Of a stretch of DNA of 64,000 nt, positions 60,521 through 64,000 are shown piece by piece (the stretch's first letter is position 1; each line of letters starts with the position of its first letter). Made by a program: the position numbers and the translations under genes. Source of the stretch: Streptomyces aureocirculatus. Lineage in GTDB: Bacteria > Actinomycetota > Actinomycetes > Streptomycetales > Streptomycetaceae. Below the pieces are notes generated by a model. That model had not been told where the DNA came from. It ran no database searches and worked only from the letters and a program-made list of their open reading frames with translations. The stretch covers positions 62,001 through 126,000 of the forward strand of contig NZ_JOAP01000005.1 of assembly GCF_000720475.1 (NCBI RefSeq), in the 5' to 3' direction.

Positions 60521-61285
60521 GTGGAGAGCCTGCAGGGCAAGGGAGTCGTCGTCACCGGTGCGGGCGGCGGGATCGGGGCCGAACTGGCCCGCCGCTTCGC
60601 CGCGGCCGGGGCCCGTGTCGTCGTCAACGACCTGGACGCCCCGAGAGCCGCGGCGGTCGCCGACGAGGTGGGCGGCGTGGCCGTGCCGGGCGACGCCTCC
60701 GCGATCGTCGCCGACGCCCTCGCCGCGCTCGACGGCACCGTGGACGTGTACTGCGCCAACGCTGGCCTCGCGTCCGCCGGCACGGAGGCGGCGGCCGAGC
60801 AGGTGTGGGCCGACGCCTGGGACGTGAACGTGATGGCGCACGTCCGGGCCGCGCACGCGCTGCTGCCCGACTGGCTGGAGCGCGGCGAGGGCCGGTTCGT
60901 GTCCACGGTGTCCGCGGCGGGCCTGCTCACCATGGTGGGCGCGGCCCCGTACAGCGTCACCAAGCACGGCGCGTACGCCTTCGCCGAATGGCTCTCGCTG
61001 ACCTACCGGCACCGCGGCCTCAAGGTGCACGCGATCTGCCCGCAGGGCGTCCGCACGGCGATGCTCACGGCCGCGGGCTCCGCCGGCGAGCTGGTGCTCG
61101 CCCCCACCGCGATCGAGCCCGAGGACGTCGTCGACGCGCTGTTCGCCGGGATGGCCGAGGACCGCTTCCTGATCCTGCCGCACCCCGATGTCGCCGAGTA
61201 CTACCGGGCACGGGCCACGGAACCCGACACCTGGCTGCTGAACATGAACCACATCCAGCAGAAGTGGGAGGCGTCCGAGCAGTGA
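60521..61285 (+). CDS. Short-chain dehydrogenase/reductase
   Basis: A 254-residue SDR; GTG 60521 follows AAGGAGA. 'GKGVVVTGAGGGIGAELARRFAAAGARVVVNDLD' is the nucleotide-binding T-G-x3-G-I-G motif with the acidic residue preferring NAD. 'VYCANAG' is the N-A-G motif and 'YSVTKHGAYAFAEWL' the catalytic Y-x3-K. It is probably a hydroxyacyl-CoA or alcohol dehydrogenase working with the adjacent acyl-CoA synthetase, whose GTG overlaps this stop (GTGA). Confidence 0.92.
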   Translation: MESLQGKGVVVTGAGGGIGAELARRFAAAGARVVVNDLDAPRAAAVADEVGGVAVPGDASAIVADALAALDGTVDVYCANAGLASAGTEAAAEQVWADAWDVNVMAHVRAAHALLPDWLERGEGRFVSTVSAAGLLTMVGAAPYSVTKHGAYAFAEWLSLTYRHRGLKVHAICPQGVRTAMLTAAGSAGELVLAPTAIEPEDVVDALFAGMAEDRFLILPHPDVAEYYRARATEPDTWLLNMNHIQQKWEASEQ

Positions 61286-63003
61286 GCCACCCCCCGACCG
61301 CCGAGGGCGCCCTCCCCGAGCACCCCGGCCCCGCCGCCACCGCGACCACTTCTTCCTCCCGCTACGCGGCCAAGCCCTGGCTCGGGCTCCTGAACGACGC
61401 CCAGCGCGCCCCCGTCGCCCCCGCCGCGTCCGTCGTGCACGCCTTCCGCGCCGCCGTCGTCGGCGCGCCCGACCGCACCGCGCTCGCCTACTTCGACGGC
61501 CGCCTCAGCTACCGCGAGGTCGACGCCCTCAGCGACTCCGTCGCCGGGCACCTCGCCGGCCGCGGCCTCGTGCGCGGCGACCGCGTCGCGATCGTCCTGC
61601 AGAACACCCCGCACTTCGTGATCGCGCTGCTCGGCGCCTGGAAGGCCGGCGCCACCGTCGTGCCCGTCAACCCCATGTACAAGTCGGCCGAGACCCGGCA
61701 CCTGCTCACCGACGCCGACGTGACCGCGCTGATCTGCGCCGACCAGGCCTGGGAGACCCATCTGCGGGACACTGCCGCGGGCACCGGCGTGCGCATCGTC
61801 CTCACCACCTGCCAACTGGACCTCCAGTCCCGTAACGACCCGCGCGTCCTCGGCTTCGAACGGCTGCCGCAGGCCGCGGACGCCGACGACCTGGTGACCG
61901 TCGCCCGGCAGGGGCTCCCCGCCCCCGGCGGCCGCGAACCGGGCCCGGCGGACACCGCGCTGATCAGCTACACCTCGGGGACCAGCGGCACCCCCAAGGG
62001 CGCCACGAACACCCACGGCAACATCACCTACAACGCCGAGCGGCAGCGCGCCGGATCCGGCATCCCCGAAGGCTCCTGCTACTTCGCCCTCGCCCCGCTC
62101 TTCCACATCACCGGCATGGTCGCCCAACTGGCCGCCTGCCTGACGAACGCGGGCACGCTCGCCCTCACGTACCGCTTCGAGGCGGGCGTCGTCCTCGACG
62201 CCTTCGCCGAGCACCGCCCCGCCTACACCGTCGGACCCGCCACCGCCTTCATGGCCCTGGCCGCCCACCCGGGGGCCACGCGCGCCCACTTCGACTCCTT
62301 CGTGCTGATCTCCTGCGGCGGCGCGCCGCTGCCGCCCGCGCTCGTGGAGAAGTTCCGCGCGGGCTTCGGCCCCTACCTCCACAACGGCTACGGCCTGACC
62401 GAGTGCACCGCGCCCTGCGCCTCGGTGCCGCCCGGCCGCACCGCGCCCGTCGACCCGGACTCCGGGACGCTCGCGGTCGGCGTGCCGGGGCCCGACACCG
62501 TCGTCCGCGTCCTCGACGAACACGGCGCGGAGGTGCCCTTCGGCACGCCCGGCGAGATCGTGGTGCGCGGCCCGCAGGTCGTACCCGGCTACTGGAAACG
62601 GCCCGACGCCACCGCGGCCACCTTCCCCGGCGGCGAGCTGCGCACCGGCGACATCGGCTTCATGGACGCCGACGGCTGGCTGTACGTCGTCGACCGCAAG
62701 AAGGACATGATCAACGCCTCCGGGTTCAAGGTCTGGCCGCGCGAGGTCGAGGACGTCCTGTACACGCATCCGGCGGTGCGCGAGGCCGCCGTCGTCGGCG
62801 TGCCCGACGCCTACCGCGGGGAGAGCGTCAAGGCGTACGTGAGCCTGCGCGCCGGTACGGAAGCCGACGCGGGTGAACTCGTCGCGTACTGCAGGGAGCG
62901 GCTCGCCGCGTACAAGTACCCACGCGTGGTGGAGGTCCTGACGGAACTGCCGAAGACGACAAGTGGGAAGATCCTCCGGCGGGAACTGCGTTCTCGCTCA
63001 TGA
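61282..63003 (+). CDS. Acyl-CoA synthetase (class I adenylate-forming enzyme)
   Basis: A 573-residue ANL enzyme. It has 'ISYTSGTSGTPKGATNTHGNI' (AMP-binding core motif), 'GYGLTECTAPCAS' (A5), 'GELRTGDIGFMDADGWLYVVDRKKDMINASGFKVWPREVEDVL' (A7-A8 hinge) and the catalytic Lys in 'PKTTSGKILRRELRS'. It activates a carboxylic acid, probably a medium- or long-chain fatty acid, through an acyl-AMP to CoA. It is translationally coupled to the SDR and followed by a TetR gene. Confidence 0.94.
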   Translation: MSHPPTAEGALPEHPGPAATATTSSSRYAAKPWLGLLNDAQRAPVAPAASVVHAFRAAVVGAPDRTALAYFDGRLSYREVDALSDSVAGHLAGRGLVRGDRVAIVLQNTPHFVIALLGAWKAGATVVPVNPMYKSAETRHLLTDADVTALICADQAWETHLRDTAAGTGVRIVLTTCQLDLQSRNDPRVLGFERLPQAADADDLVTVARQGLPAPGGREPGPADTALISYTSGTSGTPKGATNTHGNITYNAERQRAGSGIPEGSCYFALAPLFHITGMVAQLAACLTNAGTLALTYRFEAGVVLDAFAEHRPAYTVGPATAFMALAAHPGATRAHFDSFVLISCGGAPLPPALVEKFRAGFGPYLHNGYGLTECTAPCASVPPGRTAPVDPDSGTLAVGVPGPDTVVRVLDEHGAEVPFGTPGEIVVRGPQVVPGYWKRPDATAATFPGGELRTGDIGFMDADGWLYVVDRKKDMINASGFKVWPREVEDVLYTHPAVREAAVVGVPDAYRGESVKAYVSLRAGTEADAGELVAYCRERLAAYKYPRVVEVLTELPKTTSGKILRRELRSRS

Positions 63004-63080
63004 AGCAGACTCGCGGGTCCGACCCGAGAGATCCGACCCGGAAGAGCTGAGGACCATGGAACGGAAGGCAGGTGGCGGCA

Positions 63081-63674
63081 GTGGCCAGAACGACGGACGG
63101 TGACGGCACGCCCGTCCCGCAGCGGCTGCTCGCCGCCGCCACCCGGCTCTTCGCCGACCGCGGCTACGACCGTACGTCCGTGCAGGAGATCGTCGAGGCG
63201 GCAGGCGTCACCAAGGGCGCCCTGTACCACTACTTCGGGTCCAAGGACGACCTGCTGCACGAGGTGTACGCGCGGCTGCTTCGCGTACAGCAGGAGCGGC
63301 TCGACGCGTTCGCCGACGCGGACGAGCCGGTGGAGCGGCGGCTGCGGGACGCGGCGGCCGACGTCGTCGTCACGACCATCGCGCACCTCGACGACGCCTC
63401 GATCTTCTTCCGCTCCATGCACCACCTCAGCCCGGAGAAGCACAAGCAGGTGCGGGCGGAGCGGCGGCGCTACCACGAGCGGTTCCGCGCCCTGATCGAG
63501 GAGGGCCAGGAGGCCGGGGTCTTCTCCACGGCCACCCCGGCGGACCTGGTGGTGGACTACCACTTCGGCTCCGTCCACCACCTGTCCACGTGGTACCGCC
63601 CCGACGGGCCCCTGACGCCCCAGGAGGTCGCGGACCAGCTCGCGGACCTGCTGCTGCGCGCGCTGCGCCCCTAG
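63081..63674 (+). CDS. TetR-family regulator of the acyl-CoA operon
   Basis: A 197-residue protein. GTG 63081 is preferred over GTG 63072 because AGGTGG is correctly spaced for it and homologues of this type usually begin MARTTDGDGTPVPQRLL. HTH: 'RLLAAATRLFADRGYDRTSVQEIVEAAGVTKGALYHYFGSKDDLLHEVYARLL'. The ligand domain 'SIFFRSMHHLSPEKHKQVRAERRRYHERFRALIEEGQEAGVFS' is that of regulators of fatty-acid or sterol CoA metabolism. It is the third gene of the operon and converges on an acyl-CoA dehydrogenase gene. Confidence 0.92.
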   Translation: MARTTDGDGTPVPQRLLAAATRLFADRGYDRTSVQEIVEAAGVTKGALYHYFGSKDDLLHEVYARLLRVQQERLDAFADADEPVERRLRDAAADVVVTTIAHLDDASIFFRSMHHLSPEKHKQVRAERRRYHERFRALIEEGQEAGVFSTATPADLVVDYHFGSVHHLSTWYRPDGPLTPQEVADQLADLLLRALRP

Positions 63675-63702
63675 AGCCGCCCCCGGGCCGCCCCCGGCCT
63701 CG

Positions 63703-64000
63703 TCAGACGTACTTCTTCAGCTCCCGCCGCGCCAGGGAGCGCTGGTGCACCTCGTCGGGGCCGTCGGCGAGGCGCAGCGTACGGGCCGCCGCCCACAGCT
63801 CCGCCAGCGGGAAGTCCTGGCTCACACCGCCCGCGCCGTGCAACTGGACGGCCTGGTCGAGGATGCCGACCACGGTCCGCGGGGTGGCGATCTTGATGGC
63901 CTGGATCTCGGTGTGCGCCCCCTTGTTGCCCACCGTGTCCATCAGCCACGCGGTCTTCAGGACGAGCAGGCGCACCTGCTCCACCGCGACCCGGGCGTCC
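63703..64000 (-). CDS. Acyl-CoA dehydrogenase (5' part outside window)
   Basis: Only the last 98 residues are present; the frame runs open to the window edge (D-A-R-V-A-V-E-Q-V-R-L-L-V-L-K-T-A-W-L-M-D). 'AIKIATPRTVVGILDQAVQLHGAGGVSQDFPLAELWAAARTLRLADGPDEVHQRSLARRELKKY' is the C-terminal helical domain of acyl-CoA dehydrogenases, including the GAGG and G-P-D-E-V motifs. It likely acts on the acyl-CoA made by the convergent synthetase operon. Confidence 0.93.
   Translation of the reverse strand, partial: DARVAVEQVRLLVLKTAWLMDTVGNKGAHTEIQAIKIATPRTVVGILDQAVQLHGAGGVSQDFPLAELWAAARTLRLADGPDEVHQRSLARRELKKYV

Noticed and set aside
1..64000. tRNA, rRNA, insertion sequences or prophage genes
   Set aside because: No cloverleaf-like sequences, transposases, integrases or phage structural genes were recognised by eye; a dedicated scan (tRNA and IS search) would be needed to be certain.

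Overview
The window is very GC-rich actinobacterial DNA and almost certainly a Streptomyces chromosome. The signs are strong third-position GC, frequent GTG/TTG starts, ATGA/GTGA stop-start overlaps, streptogrisin-type proteases beside a Streptomyces subtilisin inhibitor, an actinobacterial SOS box in front of dnaE2, and dispersed GC-rich intergenic repeats typical of the genus. From memory, unchecked, the set hmgA, sigma/anti-sigma, Ser/Thr kinase, GDSL lipase and dnaE2 resembles the S. coelicolor SCO1715-SCO1740 neighbourhood. No rRNA, tRNA, CRISPR array, IS element or prophage was seen.

Layout. 1-3156: two LLM-class flavin monooxygenases and a DUF1684 protein in one operon. 3412-6372: secreted proteases SprB-like and SprD-like, then a divergent SSI-type inhibitor. 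6769-12401: a DUF3533-like membrane protein, then the SOS-controlled dnaE2 plus an inactive-looking Y-family (ImuB-like) partner, followed by a lytic polysaccharide monooxygenase remnant. 12680-17036: an orphan CitB/DcuR-type response regulator divergent from a tripartite tricarboxylate transporter (tctCBA) and an acetyltransferase. 17065-20538: a small basic protein, DUF402, tandem GNAT, GntR and AAA+ genes. 20715-31205: a surface or extracellular polysaccharide cluster with a membrane-anchored GH39-like glycosidase, a flippase fused in frame to a polytopic membrane protein, a deacetylase, two GT2 enzymes, a FemAB/CelD-like acyltransferase and a small membrane protein.

31441-37244: a secreted GDSL lipase, a receptor Ser/Thr kinase, an ECF sigma gene with a large internal deletion still coupled to an intact anti-sigma gene, a small hypothetical protein, and a fragment-like relative of type ISP restriction enzymes. 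37294-45723: a GntR/UTRA regulator, homogentisate dioxygenase, TetR, molybdopterin oxidoreductase, CitMHS citrate transporter and MFS permease. 45793-51508: an oxidation / acyl-CoA module (aldehyde dehydrogenase, Zn alcohol dehydrogenase, acyl-CoA dehydrogenase, MaoC-like hydratase) with two TetR genes. Two different pairs of matching palindromic sites suggest two small TetR regulons. 51604-54267: SoxR, a BKACE-like enzyme and two hypotheticals. 54652-60314: a secreted penicillin-acylase-family amidase, an alpha/beta-hydrolase-like protein and a secreted erythromycin-esterase-like protein. 60521-64000: an SDR / acyl-CoA synthetase / TetR operon converging on an acyl-CoA dehydrogenase cut by the window edge.

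The least explained parts are the polysaccharide cluster with its 1411-aa fusion, the deleted sigma factor beside an intact anti-sigma factor, and the two TetR operator pairs. Most of the rest is conserved Streptomyces gene content. Starts were chosen from visible ribosome-binding sites and overlaps. Family names come from recognised motifs and remembered homologues; no database search was run.
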